Shown: positions 16,803 through 26,100 of the stretch, piece by piece
How the letters are laid out: each line of letters begins with the position of its first letter
Numbering within the stretch: position 1 is the first letter of the stretch
Source: Orrella dioscoreae
Lineage (GTDB): Bacteria; Pseudomonadota; Gammaproteobacteria; Burkholderiales; Burkholderiaceae_B
Reading direction: 5' to 3'
Assembly: GCF_900089455.2 (NCBI RefSeq)
Contig: NZ_LT907988.1
Span: 930,001 to 994,000 of the forward strand
DNA length: 64,000 nt
The notes under the pieces: generated by a model
What the model was told of the DNA's origin: nothing
The model's database searches: none
What the model saw: only the letters and a program-made list of their open reading frames with translations
Made by a program: the position numbers and the translations under genes

Positions 16803-17661
16803 GGCGGCGTCCCTCCTTGCGGAACCAGCGCTTCATGCGCGCGGGGTCCCAGATACCTTGCGGCAGGAAAAGAACGATCAGCACCAGGATGAGACCGTTC
16901 ACGACCAGCCGGAAGTCGTTGAAGCCACGCAGCAGCTCGGGCAGCATGGTGATGATGGTGGCGCCCAGGATCGGGCCGGCCAGGCTGTTGATCCCGCCCA
17001 GGATGGCCATGGTCAGGATTTCCACGCCGCGGTCGAAGCCGAATTCCTGCGGGCCGATGAAGAAGGTCAGGTGCGCGTTCAGGGCGCCCGCCAGGCCGGC
17101 GATGACCGCGCCGCCCACGAAGGCGAGGGTCTTGGCCGAGCGGACGTTGATGCCCATGAGGCCGGCAGCCGTCTCGTCGCCGCGGATGGCGTCGAAGGAA
17201 CGGCCCACCTTCGAGGCGCGCACGCGCCACAGCACGAACACCACGATGACCACGGCCAGCAGCACGTGCCACCATTGGGTGACCTGCGGGATGCCATTCA
17301 GGCCCAGCGCGCCGCCGGTCAGCGATTCCGTGTTGAGCACCGTGATGCGCACCACTTCGCCGAAACCCAGCGTGGCCATCGCAAGGTATACCCCCGACAG
17401 CCGCAAGGTGGGCAGCGCGATGATGGCGGCCACCAGGGCAGGCGCGGCCATGCCGCCGGCCAGCGCCACCGGGAAGGACACGCCGTAGTTCATCGTCAGG
17501 ATGGAGGCCGTGTAGGCGCCGATGCCCATGAAGGCGGCGTTGGCCATGGCCAGCATGCCGCAGGACAGCGTCAGCCAGATCGACAGCGCCAGGAGGGAGT
17601 TGGTGCCCAGGCTGAGCACCAGGTTGCCGTAGATGGCCCAGAAATTCTCGAATCCGCTCAT
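16795..17661 (-). CDS. livM: Branched-chain amino acid type ABC transporter permease LivM
   Basis: A 288-residue permease with eight or more hydrophobic segments and the family's coupling region (GRSFDAIRGDETAAGLMGINVRSAK, about residues 172-196). ATG 17661 gives the normal LivM start and lies 5 bp after the livH stop. It pairs with LivH to form the membrane channel. Confidence 0.93.
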   Translation of the reverse strand: MSGFENFWAIYGNLVLSLGTNSLLALSIWLTLSCGMLAMANAAFMGIGAYTASILTMNYGVSFPVALAGGMAAPALVAAIIALPTLRLSGVYLAMATLGFGEVVRITVLNTESLTGGALGLNGIPQVTQWWHVLLAVVIVVFVLWRVRASKVGRSFDAIRGDETAAGLMGINVRSAKTLAFVGGAVIAGLAGALNAHLTFFIGPQEFGFDRGVEILTMAILGGINSLAGPILGATIITMLPELLRGFNDFRLVVNGLILVLIVLFLPQGIWDPARMKRWFRKEGRRHA

Positions 17662-17666
17662 TGCCG

Positions 17667-18548
17667 TTATGCCTTGCGTTGCACGATCTTGCCGAACAGG
17701 CCCTGCGGACGAATCAGCAGGATCAGGAACAGCAGGCCGAAAGCCACGGCGTCGCGCATGGTCGAGCCGATGTAGACGACCGACAGCACCTCGGCGAAGC
17801 CCAGGAAGAGGCCGCCGATCATGGCGCCGCGGATGTCGCCCATGCCGCCCAGGATGATGACCGCGATGCCCTTGTGCAGCATCGGCTGGCCCATCAGGGG
17901 GAACAGCGCATTGGAGTACAGGCCGATCAGCACGCCGGCGATGCCGCCCAGGGCGGCTGCCGCGAACGAGGTCACCAGGAACAGGCGCTCGACGTTGATG
18001 CCCAGCAGCCAGGCGGCCTTGGGCGATTCGGCGATGGCGCGCAGCGCGCGGCCGAACTGCGTGCGGCGCATGACGATCATCAGGATCGCCATCAGCACGA
18101 ACGAGGCCAGGATGATGCCCAGTTCGATGGCGGTCACGTGCAGGTCGCCGATCTGGATCGACTCCTCGGGCACGGTGCCGTGCGGGAAGCGCAGGTTGCT
18201 GGCGCCGAAGATGCCCTGCACGGTGTTGTTCAGGATGATGCCCACGCCGATGGTGGCGATCATGGGGATCAGGTGGGGGGCGTTGCGGCGGCGCAGGGGC
18301 TTGAGCACCAGGAAGTCGATCAGCGCGCCCACGACGCCGGCGGCCAGCATGGCGGCGATCAGGCCGGCCCACAGCGGCAGGTTCAGCGCGGTGATGACGG
18401 TCAGCGCGGCATACGCGCCCACCATGAACACGGCCCCGTGGGCAAGGTTGATCACGCCGAGCACGCCGAAGACCAGCGTGAAGCCCAGCGCGAACAGGGC
18501 ATACACGCTGCCCAGCGAGAGCGCGTTGATGAGTTGTTGTTCAAGCAT
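17667..18548 (-). CDS. livH: Branched-chain amino acid type ABC transporter permease LivH
   Basis: A 293-residue permease. The N-terminus (QQLINALSLGSVYALFALGFTLVFGVLGVINLAHGAVFM, about residues 4-42) is the classic LivH start and GRALRAIAESPKAAWLLGIN is the coupling loop. It is the first of the four transport genes after the strong hairpin that separates them from the binding-protein gene. Confidence 0.94.
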   Translation of the reverse strand: MLEQQLINALSLGSVYALFALGFTLVFGVLGVINLAHGAVFMVGAYAALTVITALNLPLWAGLIAAMLAAGVVGALIDFLVLKPLRRRNAPHLIPMIATIGVGIILNNTVQGIFGASNLRFPHGTVPEESIQIGDLHVTAIELGIILASFVLMAILMIVMRRTQFGRALRAIAESPKAAWLLGINVERLFLVTSFAAAALGGIAGVLIGLYSNALFPLMGQPMLHKGIAVIILGGMGDIRGAMIGGLFLGFAEVLSVVYIGSTMRDAVAFGLLFLILLIRPQGLFGKIVQRKA

Positions 18549-18572
18549 GATGAGGGGTTTTCCAAATCAAAA

Positions 18573-18610
18573 CGCCTTGCGGACGACGCACACGCGTCGT
18601 CCGCAAGGCG
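18573..18610 (-). terminator. Strong hairpin between the livK and livH genes
   Basis: A perfect 17-bp inverted repeat, CGCCTTGCGGACGACGC (18573-18589) and its reverse complement (18594-18610), with a 4-base loop. Read on the minus strand it is followed by TTTTGATTT, so it looks like an intrinsic terminator. It sits 25 bp before livH and 42 bp after the binding-protein gene; partial termination would give more binding protein than permease, a common arrangement. Confidence 0.85.
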
Positions 18611-18652
18611 CACCCGCGCTTAGCGGTTGGGTAGAGCCTTACTGACTGTCGA

Positions 18653-19807
18653 TCACTTCTCGATCACGTACTTGCCATCCTTCGTCACGCTGACGATCGG
18701 CGCCTGGTCGGCGTCGTAGCCTGCGGGTTTTCCGGCACGGTCGGTAGCCTGGCGGAACTTGAAGGGGCCGGTTGCGCCGGTCCATTGGACTGCGGGCAGG
18801 GCATCGCGCAGCGCGATGCGATCGGCGGGCAGGTTGCCGGTGATCTGGGTGTTCTTCAGCGCCTGGGTCACGATGTACAGGGCATCGTAGGCCTGGGCGG
18901 CGAACTGATCGGGCGCAACATTGTACTTGGCCTTGTAGGCTTCGATGAACTTGGCGTTTTCAGCAGCCTTGTTCTCGATGGACCAGGGGCTGCCGATCCA
19001 CAGGTTGTTGGAGTTGCCGCCGGGGGCCAGGTCGAAGATCTTGACCGAGTTCATGCCGTTGCCGCCGATGACCGGCACGTTCAGGCCGACCTGGCGGGCC
19101 TGCACCATGGCGGGCGCGCCTTCGGCGATCAGCGCCGACATCACGAGGGCGTCGGGGTTGGTGCTCTTGATCTTGGTGAGCTGGGCCTTGAAGTCCACGT
19201 CGCCCTTGGCGAAGGTCTCGGTCGTGGTGACCGGGATGTTCTGGTCCTTCAGTGCCTTGGCGAAGTTGTCGTAGCCGCTCTTGGTGAAGACGTCGTCGTT
19301 GCCATAGAGCACGGCCACGTTCTTCAGGCCGGTCTTGCGCTTGACCATCTCGATGGTGGCGGGCAGCACGTCGGCTTCGGTGACCGAGTTGCGGAAAATG
19401 AAGTTGCCGATGGAGGTGATGCCGTCGGCGGTGTTGGACGTGCCGAATGCCACGGTCTTGGCGCCCTGGGCGATCGGGTGGGCAGCCTGGGCCGAGTTCG
19501 ACAGCGTCGGGCCGAAGACCATCAGGACCTTGTCCTGGAACACCAGCTTGCGGAAGACGTTGATGGCCTCTTCCTTGCGGCCCTGCTCGTCCTCGACCAC
19601 GAGGCTGATCTTGTTGCCGTTCACGCCGCCAGCGGCGTTCACTTCGGCAGCGGCCAGCTCGAAGCCGTTGCGGATCGAGATGCCGTACTGGGCGGCGCCG
19701 CCCGACAGGGCTGCGGCGACGCCGATCTTCAGGTCGGCCGCATGCGCGGCGGGGATGGCGCCAGCGGCGACCAGCGCGGCCAGCAGGGTCTTGAATTTGC
19801 TTGTCAT
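18653..19807 (-). CDS. livK: Branched-chain amino acid type ABC transporter binding protein
   Basis: A 384-residue periplasmic binding protein with a signal peptide of 23 residues (ending AAHA). The mature start DLKIGVAAALSGGAAQYG and the motif GGVNGNKISLVVEDEQG belong to the Leu/Ile/Val-binding (HAAT) family. It is the promoter-proximal gene of the importer. The family binds branched-chain amino acids but also amides and aromatic acids, so the ligand is uncertain. Upstream, an AT-rich stretch around 19862-19890 contains TAATAT on the minus strand and may be the promoter. Confidence 0.9.
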   Translation of the reverse strand: MTSKFKTLLAALVAAGAIPAAHAADLKIGVAAALSGGAAQYGISIRNGFELAAAEVNAAGGVNGNKISLVVEDEQGRKEEAINVFRKLVFQDKVLMVFGPTLSNSAQAAHPIAQGAKTVAFGTSNTADGITSIGNFIFRNSVTEADVLPATIEMVKRKTGLKNVAVLYGNDDVFTKSGYDNFAKALKDQNIPVTTTETFAKGDVDFKAQLTKIKSTNPDALVMSALIAEGAPAMVQARQVGLNVPVIGGNGMNSVKIFDLAPGGNSNNLWIGSPWSIENKAAENAKFIEAYKAKYNVAPDQFAAQAYDALYIVTQALKNTQITGNLPADRIALRDALPAVQWTGATGPFKFRQATDRAGKPAGYDADQAPIVSVTKDGKYVIEK

Positions 19808-19945
19808 GGATGCACCACCCTAATCGTTATGGTCTCTTTCCCGCTCGACGGGAAGCCTGCAATATTACCTTTTTTGTTTCTTCCGGAAACTCGGCGTTAA
19901 GCCCGAGTGAGTGGGGGAAACCCCACACTTGGCTGGCCCGCAGGC

Positions 19946-20593
19946 CTAGTCCTGGCGCGGGCCGAGATGATCCCGGGCATAAATGGCGGGGCCCATGGCG
20001 GAAATCTGCCCCTGGACCAGCGCCTCGAAAGGCGCAAGCAGGGCGTCGAAACGCCTGGGCGCCTCCAGCGCGGCCAGGGCGTGGGCGATGGCCTCCACCG
20101 TCGACAGCGCGCCCGTATCCGGGGCGCGCCGCACCCTGTACCGGGCAGGCAGGCCGTCTGGCAGCGTCAGCCGGGGCAGGGCAGCCAGGGTGGGGTGGCG
20201 TGCCAGCAGGCCGCGCGCCTGACGCCAGGTGCCGTCGGGCACGACCAGCAGGCTGGGCGCGGGAACCGGCCCGTCAGGCGCCAGCACTCTGGCATCCGGG
20301 CCGGGAAACAGCAGCATCGCGCCGGGCGTGGCCCACAGCGCCGGGTCGAAATCGGTGCCGGCCAGCAGCGTGGCGCGCGCCAGCCCCAGGGCGGCCAGGC
20401 GGGCGGTGTTCAGCGGATGGCGGCTTTCCCGGCTGTCCTGCAGGATCAGCACGGGCGTGCGGTTCTCCAGGCGGGGAATCCGGTCGCACAGGCAATGCGA
20501 CAGGGGGCGGGCGCAGCGCGCGCAGGTGGCGCGCCGCGCCGGGGCAGCCTCAGCGGGGCAGGACAAGCTCGAACACCGTGCCGGTCTCGGCAT
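19946..20593 (-). CDS. DTW-domain protein, probable tRNA-uridine aminocarboxypropyltransferase
   Basis: A 215-residue protein with the cysteine cluster CARCARPLSHCLC, the DTW motif as PDGTWRQAR and the STVEA segment. The family (TapT/TuaA) transfers the aminocarboxypropyl group of S-adenosylmethionine to uridine 47 of tRNA, giving acp3U. ATG 20593 makes the gene overlap the upstream kinase gene by 44 bp; a TTG about 30 bp further in would shorten the overlap and still keep the zinc-binding cysteines, so the start is not settled. Confidence 0.8.
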   Translation of the reverse strand: MPRPARCSSLSCPAEAAPARRATCARCARPLSHCLCDRIPRLENRTPVLILQDSRESRHPLNTARLAALGLARATLLAGTDFDPALWATPGAMLLFPGPDARVLAPDGPVPAPSLLVVPDGTWRQARGLLARHPTLAALPRLTLPDGLPARYRVRRAPDTGALSTVEAIAHALAALEAPRRFDALLAPFEALVQGQISAMGPAIYARDHLGPRQD

Positions 20594-21629
20594 CGGAGCG
20601 CGCGCTCACTTCGCCGCCATGCGCGTCGATGAAACGCTTCACGATGTACAGGCCCAATCCCAAGCCTTCCCGGCGGGCCTCGTTCAGCCCGGCACGGAAG
20701 GGCTCGAATAGGTGGCTCATGCGGTCGGGGGGGATGGCGCCCCGGTTGGCGACCTGCACGACGATGCGCGCCGGATCGGTGCCGTCCACGTCCAGGCGCA
20801 CGGGCGCGTCGGGCGCGCCGTGCTTGAGCGCATTGCCGACCAGGTTCGAGATGACCTGCGACAGCCGGTCGACGTCGGCGGGACCGCGCACGTTGCCTTG
20901 CACCTGGATGTCGACCTGGCGCTCGGGATTGGCGCTGACCAGTTCGTCGACGATGGTGTGGCACAACTGGCCGTAGTCGGTTTCACTGCGGGCCAGCACC
21001 AGGCCGTCGGCGCGGATGCGCGCGACGTCCAGCAACTGGCTCACCATGCGGTTCATGCGCGTGGCGGCGGCTTCGATGCGCTGCGCCACGGATTGCACCG
21101 ACCCATCTTCCGAGACACGCTGCAGCAGCACCGCGCCGCTGACCACGGCCGACAAGGGGTTGCGCAGGTCATGGCCCAGCACGGCCGTGAAGAGGTCGTT
21201 CATGTGCAGCGCCTGCTGCAGCGCCTCCAGCTGGGTGGCCAACTGCTGGCGCTGGGTGTGGAGCTCGACGAAGACGTTGACCTTGCTGAGCAGGACGTGG
21301 CGGTCGATGGGTTTGTACAGGAAGTCCACGGCGCCGGCTTCGTAACCGCGGAAGCTGGTCTGGGGCTCGCGCGACGCCGCCGTCAGGAAGATGAGCGGCA
21401 CGTTGCGGGTGCGGTCGCTGCCCCGGATGAGCCCCGCCAGTTCGAAGCCGTCCATGCCGGGCATCTGCACGTCGATCAGAGCCAGGGCCACCTCGTGCGT
21501 CAACAGCAGTTCCAGGGCCTCGGTGCCGGACGATGCCTGCAGCACGGTCAGCCCCGGGCGCGCGAGCAGCGCGTCGATGGCGACCAGGTTCTGCGAAATG
21601 TCGTCGACAACCAGTACGTTGATATTCAT
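20550..21629 (-). CDS. Response regulator receiver fused to histidine kinase
   Basis: A 359-residue cytoplasmic protein: receiver domain first (residues 3-120, phospho-acceptor Asp53 in LIDVQMPGMDGF, Lys106), then a short coiled coil, HisKA with His153 (LGHDLRNPLS), and HATPase (NLVGNALKHG, then GLGLGLYIVKRF). There is no membrane segment. Its ATG overlaps the CheB stop by 4 bp. The order receiver-kinase suggests it is switched by another kinase, plausibly the hybrid kinase at the start of the same operon, and passes the signal to an unseen regulator. Confidence 0.9.
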   Translation of the reverse strand: MNINVLVVDDISQNLVAIDALLARPGLTVLQASSGTEALELLLTHEVALALIDVQMPGMDGFELAGLIRGSDRTRNVPLIFLTAASREPQTSFRGYEAGAVDFLYKPIDRHVLLSKVNVFVELHTQRQQLATQLEALQQALHMNDLFTAVLGHDLRNPLSAVVSGAVLLQRVSEDGSVQSVAQRIEAAATRMNRMVSQLLDVARIRADGLVLARSETDYGQLCHTIVDELVSANPERQVDIQVQGNVRGPADVDRLSQVISNLVGNALKHGAPDAPVRLDVDGTDPARIVVQVANRGAIPPDRMSHLFEPFRAGLNEARREGLGLGLYIVKRFIDAHGGEVSARSDAETGTVFELVLPR

Positions 21630-22270
21630 TGTCTCGGAGGGTCAGCTTGGAATGATTGTGGCCTGGCCGGCAGCCTGGACAGGGCTTGCGCCATGTTCCG
21701 GACTGTCAGGACGTGGTCGGCGCCCGCTTGCGCCAGCGCGGCGGCAGGCATGGCCGGCACGCGCGCGTCGTTGGGATCCTGGACCCAGGCGGCGCCGCCC
21801 AGCTCGCGGATCGCCGCCAATCCCACGGCCCCGTCCGCGCTTGCCCCGGTCAGGATGATACCGAGGACTTGCTTGCCATAGGCGGCGGCCGCCGATTCGA
21901 ACAGGAGATCGATCGACGGGCGGGAATGGTTGACCGGCTCGTCGCAGGACAGCGAGAAGCTATGGTCGGGCTCGACGAGCATGTGATACGCAGGGGCCGC
22001 GACATAGACGCAACCGGCCAGCACGGGCTCCTTGTCCTCGACCTCCTTGACCGGCAGCTTGCAGCGCGGCTGGAAGACTTCGGCCAGGCGGCTCGTGTGG
22101 CGCGGCGGAATGTGCAGCACCACCGCCACCGCCACCTGGCAGCCGGCGGGCAGGCCGCCCAGCAGCACGCCCAGCGCTTCCACGCCGCCCGCCGACGCGC
22201 CCACGCATATCAGTTTGACACCGGCGGGCACGGTGGGCAGCGTGCTGGCGGTCACGTCGCTCGGGCTCAT
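21626..22270 (-). CDS. Stand-alone CheB-type methylesterase domain protein
   Basis: A 214-residue protein that consists only of the CheB methylesterase domain. The catalytic triad is visible: Ser26 in GASAGG, His53 in VVLHIPPRHTSRLAE and Asp146 in LTGASADGAVG. The N-terminal receiver domain that normally controls CheB is missing. It overlaps the cheR stop and the downstream receiver-kinase start by 4 bp each. With no methyl-accepting receptor or CheA/CheW in the window, it may act on a non-chemotaxis target or serve as a signalling module. Confidence 0.9.
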   Translation of the reverse strand: MSPSDVTASTLPTVPAGVKLICVGASAGGVEALGVLLGGLPAGCQVAVAVVLHIPPRHTSRLAEVFQPRCKLPVKEVEDKEPVLAGCVYVAAPAYHMLVEPDHSFSLSCDEPVNHSRPSIDLLFESAAAAYGKQVLGIILTGASADGAVGLAAIRELGGAAWVQDPNDARVPAMPAAALAQAGADHVLTVRNMAQALSRLPARPQSFQADPPRQ

Positions 22271-23082
22271 AGGCGCTGGTACACCTTCTGGCCGGAGGGC
22301 AGCTCGGTGTAGCTGTCGGACCGCGCGGTGAAGCGCAGGCTTTCCTTCGAGCCCAGCCCCAGGAAGCCGCGGTGCACCAGCGACTCGTCGAAGAGCTGGA
22401 TGGCGCGGTCCTGCAGCGCGCGGTTGAAATAGATCAGCACGTTGCGGCAGGACACGAAGTGGACTTCCGAGAACACGCTGTCGGTGGCCAGGCTGTGGTC
22501 GGCGAACACGATGTGCTTGCGCAGTTCGCGCTGGAACAGGGCGCCGTCGCCGGTGGCCACGTAATAGTCCGACAGCGACTGCTTGCCGCCCGCCTGGCGG
22601 TAGTTGATGCTGAACTGCGCGATGCGCTCCAGCGGATAGATGCCGGCCTCGGCCGTCTTCAGCGCCTCGGGGTTGATGTCGGTGGCGTAGATCAGGCTGC
22701 GCGACAGCAGGCCTTCCTCCTCCAGCATGATGGCCAGCGACCAGACTTCCTCGCCGGTGCTGCAGCCCGCCACCCAGATCTTGATGGATGGATACGTGTC
22801 CAGCACGGGCACGACTTCCTCGCGCAGGGCCAGGAAATAGGCCGGGTCGCGGAACATCTCGCTGACCTGGACCGTGAAGTACTGCAGCATCTGGGCGAAC
22901 ACGGCCGGCTGGTGCAGCACCATATGCTGCAACTGCGACACCGACTCACAGCCGAAATGTTCCACCGCCTGCTTGATGCGCCGGCGCATCGAGGCGATCG
23001 AATAGCCGCGGAAATCATGCTGGTAGCGCAGGTACACGCCTTCCAGCAGCAGCTTGAGCTCGATGTCGAAAAGCGTGTTCAT
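22267..23082 (-). CDS. CheR-type protein methyltransferase
   Basis: A 271-residue S-adenosylmethionine-dependent methyltransferase. The N-terminal all-helical CheR domain (residues 1-70) and the catalytic domain with WVAGCSTGEEVWSLA (SAM-binding loop) and FVSCRNVLIYF are intact. In chemotaxis CheR methylates receptor glutamates; here it is coupled to a stand-alone CheB and kinases. ATG 23082 was chosen over a GTG at 23097. It lies 68 bp after the hybrid kinase. Confidence 0.92.
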   Translation of the reverse strand: MNTLFDIELKLLLEGVYLRYQHDFRGYSIASMRRRIKQAVEHFGCESVSQLQHMVLHQPAVFAQMLQYFTVQVSEMFRDPAYFLALREEVVPVLDTYPSIKIWVAGCSTGEEVWSLAIMLEEEGLLSRSLIYATDINPEALKTAEAGIYPLERIAQFSINYRQAGGKQSLSDYYVATGDGALFQRELRKHIVFADHSLATDSVFSEVHFVSCRNVLIYFNRALQDRAIQLFDESLVHRGFLGLGSKESLRFTARSDSYTELPSGQKVYQRL

Positions 23083-23150
23083 GGAAGATTCCGGCACGTA
23101 TCGGGCTTGGTGTTATCGGGTTCGTGTCTGGGGCCGGGGCAGGGCGTGGC

Positions 23151-26100
23151 TCACTTGGGCAGCCACACGCGGCACAGCGACACCAGCTTGTCCACGTCGA
23201 TGGGCTTGGCGATGTAGTCGTTGGCGCCGGCGTCCAGGCAGTTGCGGCGGTCATCGGGCATGGCCTTGGCCGTCAGCGCGATGATGGGCAGGCGTGCCAG
23301 CTCGGGACGCTTGCGCAGCGCCCGGGTGGCCGTCAGGCCGTCCATCTCCGGCATCATCAGGTCCATCAGCACCAGGTCCAGGTCGGGGTCCTTCTGCACC
23401 AGCTCCAGCGCCTCGCGGCCGTTGCGGGCGATGACGAGCTTCGCGCCCAGCGGCTCCAGCACGCTGGAGAGCGCGAAAATATTGCGCACATCGTCTTCCA
23501 CCAGCAGGATCCGGCGGTTTTCGAAGGCCTGGTCGCGCTGGCGGGCCTGCTGCAGCAGCTGGCGCTGGTCGGCCGGCAGGGACGATTCCACCCGGTGCAG
23601 GAAGAGGGTGACCTCGTCCAGCAGGCGCTCGGGCGATTTCGCGCCCTTGATGATGATGGACTTGGAGTACTGCCGCAGGCGCTGTTCCTCGCTGCGGTCC
23701 AGCTGCCTGCCGGTATAGACGATGACCGGCGGGAAGGAATATTTCTGGCCCGAGGCCATCTGCTCCAGCAGCTCGTAGCCGGTGGCATCGGGCAGCATCA
23801 GGTCCATGACCATGCAGTCGAAGGTGTGCTCGGCCACGTGCTGCAGCGCCTCGGCGGCGGTGCCCACGGTGGTGATCTCGATATCGTCGGCCTGCAGCAG
23901 CAGGCCGATGTTCTCGCGCAGCGTCTCGTCGTCTTCCACCACCAGCACGCGGCGCGCGCGGGCCTGCAGCTTTTCTTCCACGCGGCGGAAGGCCTCGATC
24001 AGTTCGTCGCGGGCCACGGGCTTCAGCGCGTAGCCCACGGCACCCAGTTCCAGCGCGGTCTGCACGTGATCGGACACCGACAGCATATGGATGGGCACGT
24101 GGCGCGTGGCCGGATCGCGCTTCAACTGTTCAAGGATGCTCAGGCCGGACTGGTCGGGCAGCCCGATGTCCAGCAGGATGCCGTGTGGCGGCGTCTCGCG
24201 CGCCAGGCGGATGGCCTCGGCGCCGCTGCTGGCGTGGATGCAGTCGAAGCCCTGTTCGTGGGCGATGTCGTACAGGACGGAGGCGAAGTGCTCGTCGTCT
24301 TCCACCACCAGCACCAGCTTGTCGCGCTGGCGGCGCGCCCGGTCGTCTTCGATGGATTGCGTGCGCAGCATCCAGTCCGTGCTGGAGGCGGGGGCGCTGG
24401 CCACCTCTTCCGGGCGCGGCGCGGGCGCCTCGGGCATGGGGGGCGGGAGGGGCGCAGGCGTTTCCTCGCGTTCGACCACGGCGCTGCTCAGGTCGGTCGT
24501 GACCTCCACGGTGAAGGTGCTGCCCAGGCCCGGCGTGCTTTCCACGCGGATGCTGCCGCCCAGCAGGCGCGCCAGTTCGCGCGAGATCGACAGGCCCAGG
24601 CCCGTGCCGCCATAGCGGCGGCTGGTGGTGCCGTCCGCCTGGCGGAAGGCCTCGAAAATGATGTCCTGCTGCGCCGCGGGAATGCCAATGCCGGTGTCGC
24701 GTACCGCGAAGGCGAGGCGGCCCCCTTGCGGGGCCGAGACCTCCAGCGTCACGCTGCCCGCGGACGTGAACTTGAAGGCGTTGGACAGCAGGTTCTTCAG
24801 CACCTGTTGCAGGCGGCCCTGGTCGGTGACCAGCGTGGCGGGCGTGCCGGGCTGGATGTTGACCACGAACTCCACCTGCTTGGAAGCCGCGATGGGTTCG
24901 AACTGCTGGCGTACCGAACCGAGCACGCCGGCCACCGTGGCGGGCTGCGCGTCGATCTCGACGTGGCCGGCCTCGATCTTGGACAGGTCCAGGATGTCGT
25001 TGATGAGGGCGAGCAGGTCGTTGTTCGCCTCGTGGATGGTGCGGGCGTATTTGCGCGCCTGCTCCTCGTCCAGTTCCTTGGCGCGGGCCTCCGACAGGAT
25101 CTGCGACAGGATGAGCGAACTGTTCAGCGGCGTGCGCAGTTCATGCGACATGTTCGCCAGGAACTCGGACTTGTAGCGGTTGGCCCGCGCCAGTTCGCTG
25201 GCATTGATCTCCTGGGCGCGCTGGGCATCCAGCAGTTCGCGCTTCTGGCGTTCCAGGCGCTGGGTCTGTTCTTCCAGCTGGACGTTGGTCTGCTCCAGTT
25301 CGCTCTGCTGGTTTTCCAGCCGCGCCTGCGATTCGCGCAGCACGCGGCTTTGCTCCTCCAGTTCTTCGTTCGAGACGCGCAGTTCCTCCTGTTGCGCCTG
25401 CAGCTCTTCGCTCTGGCGCTGGGTCTGCTCCAGCAGCTCGGCCAGGTGCTGGCGATAGGCCGCGGCGCGCAGGGCGGTGATGAGCAGGCTCGCAATGTGG
25501 TCGAGCAGCTCGGTCTTGCGGGTCATGTCGATCTTTTCCCGCATGAATCCGAATTCGACGACTGCCGACGTGCGGCCTTCCGCGCGCAAGGGGACGATCA
25601 GCAGCGTGCGCGGCGCGCGCGCGCCCAGGCCGGAGCTCACGCGCAGGTAATCCGCCGGCACGTCCGTCACCAGGACGGGCTTGCCGTGCCGCGCGACCTC
25701 CTGGCTCAAGCCCGAACCGTTAGGCAGGGGAAGGCTGCTGTCGTGGCCGTAGCTGCCGGCGGGAAGAAGATTGCCCCGGTCCACCCGATGCAACACCGCG
25801 ACCTGGGCATCCAGGTAGGCGGCCAGCACCGCCAGCGCGTTGTTGCCCACGTCCTGGACATTCGGCTCGCCGATCACGCTGGCGGCCGCTTCGCTCTCGC
25901 CCTTCTGCAGCCACAGCAGGTGGGCAACGCGCTGGCGTTCGATGATGATGTGGCGGATCAGGAACGCGATGCCGAAGACCAGCGCCACGCCGATCAGGCG
26001 GTTGGCCACCAGGATGCCCATGGAGACATTGGTCGTGCTGCTCACCAGGCTCAGCATGATGAGCGCCGATGCCACGCCCGCCACGATCAGGGGCAGATTG

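Noticed and set aside
17385-17400. A GGTATACC word in livM as a further GntR site
   Set aside because: It lies inside a coding region far from any start and lacks the flanking TTG/CAA of the other sites.
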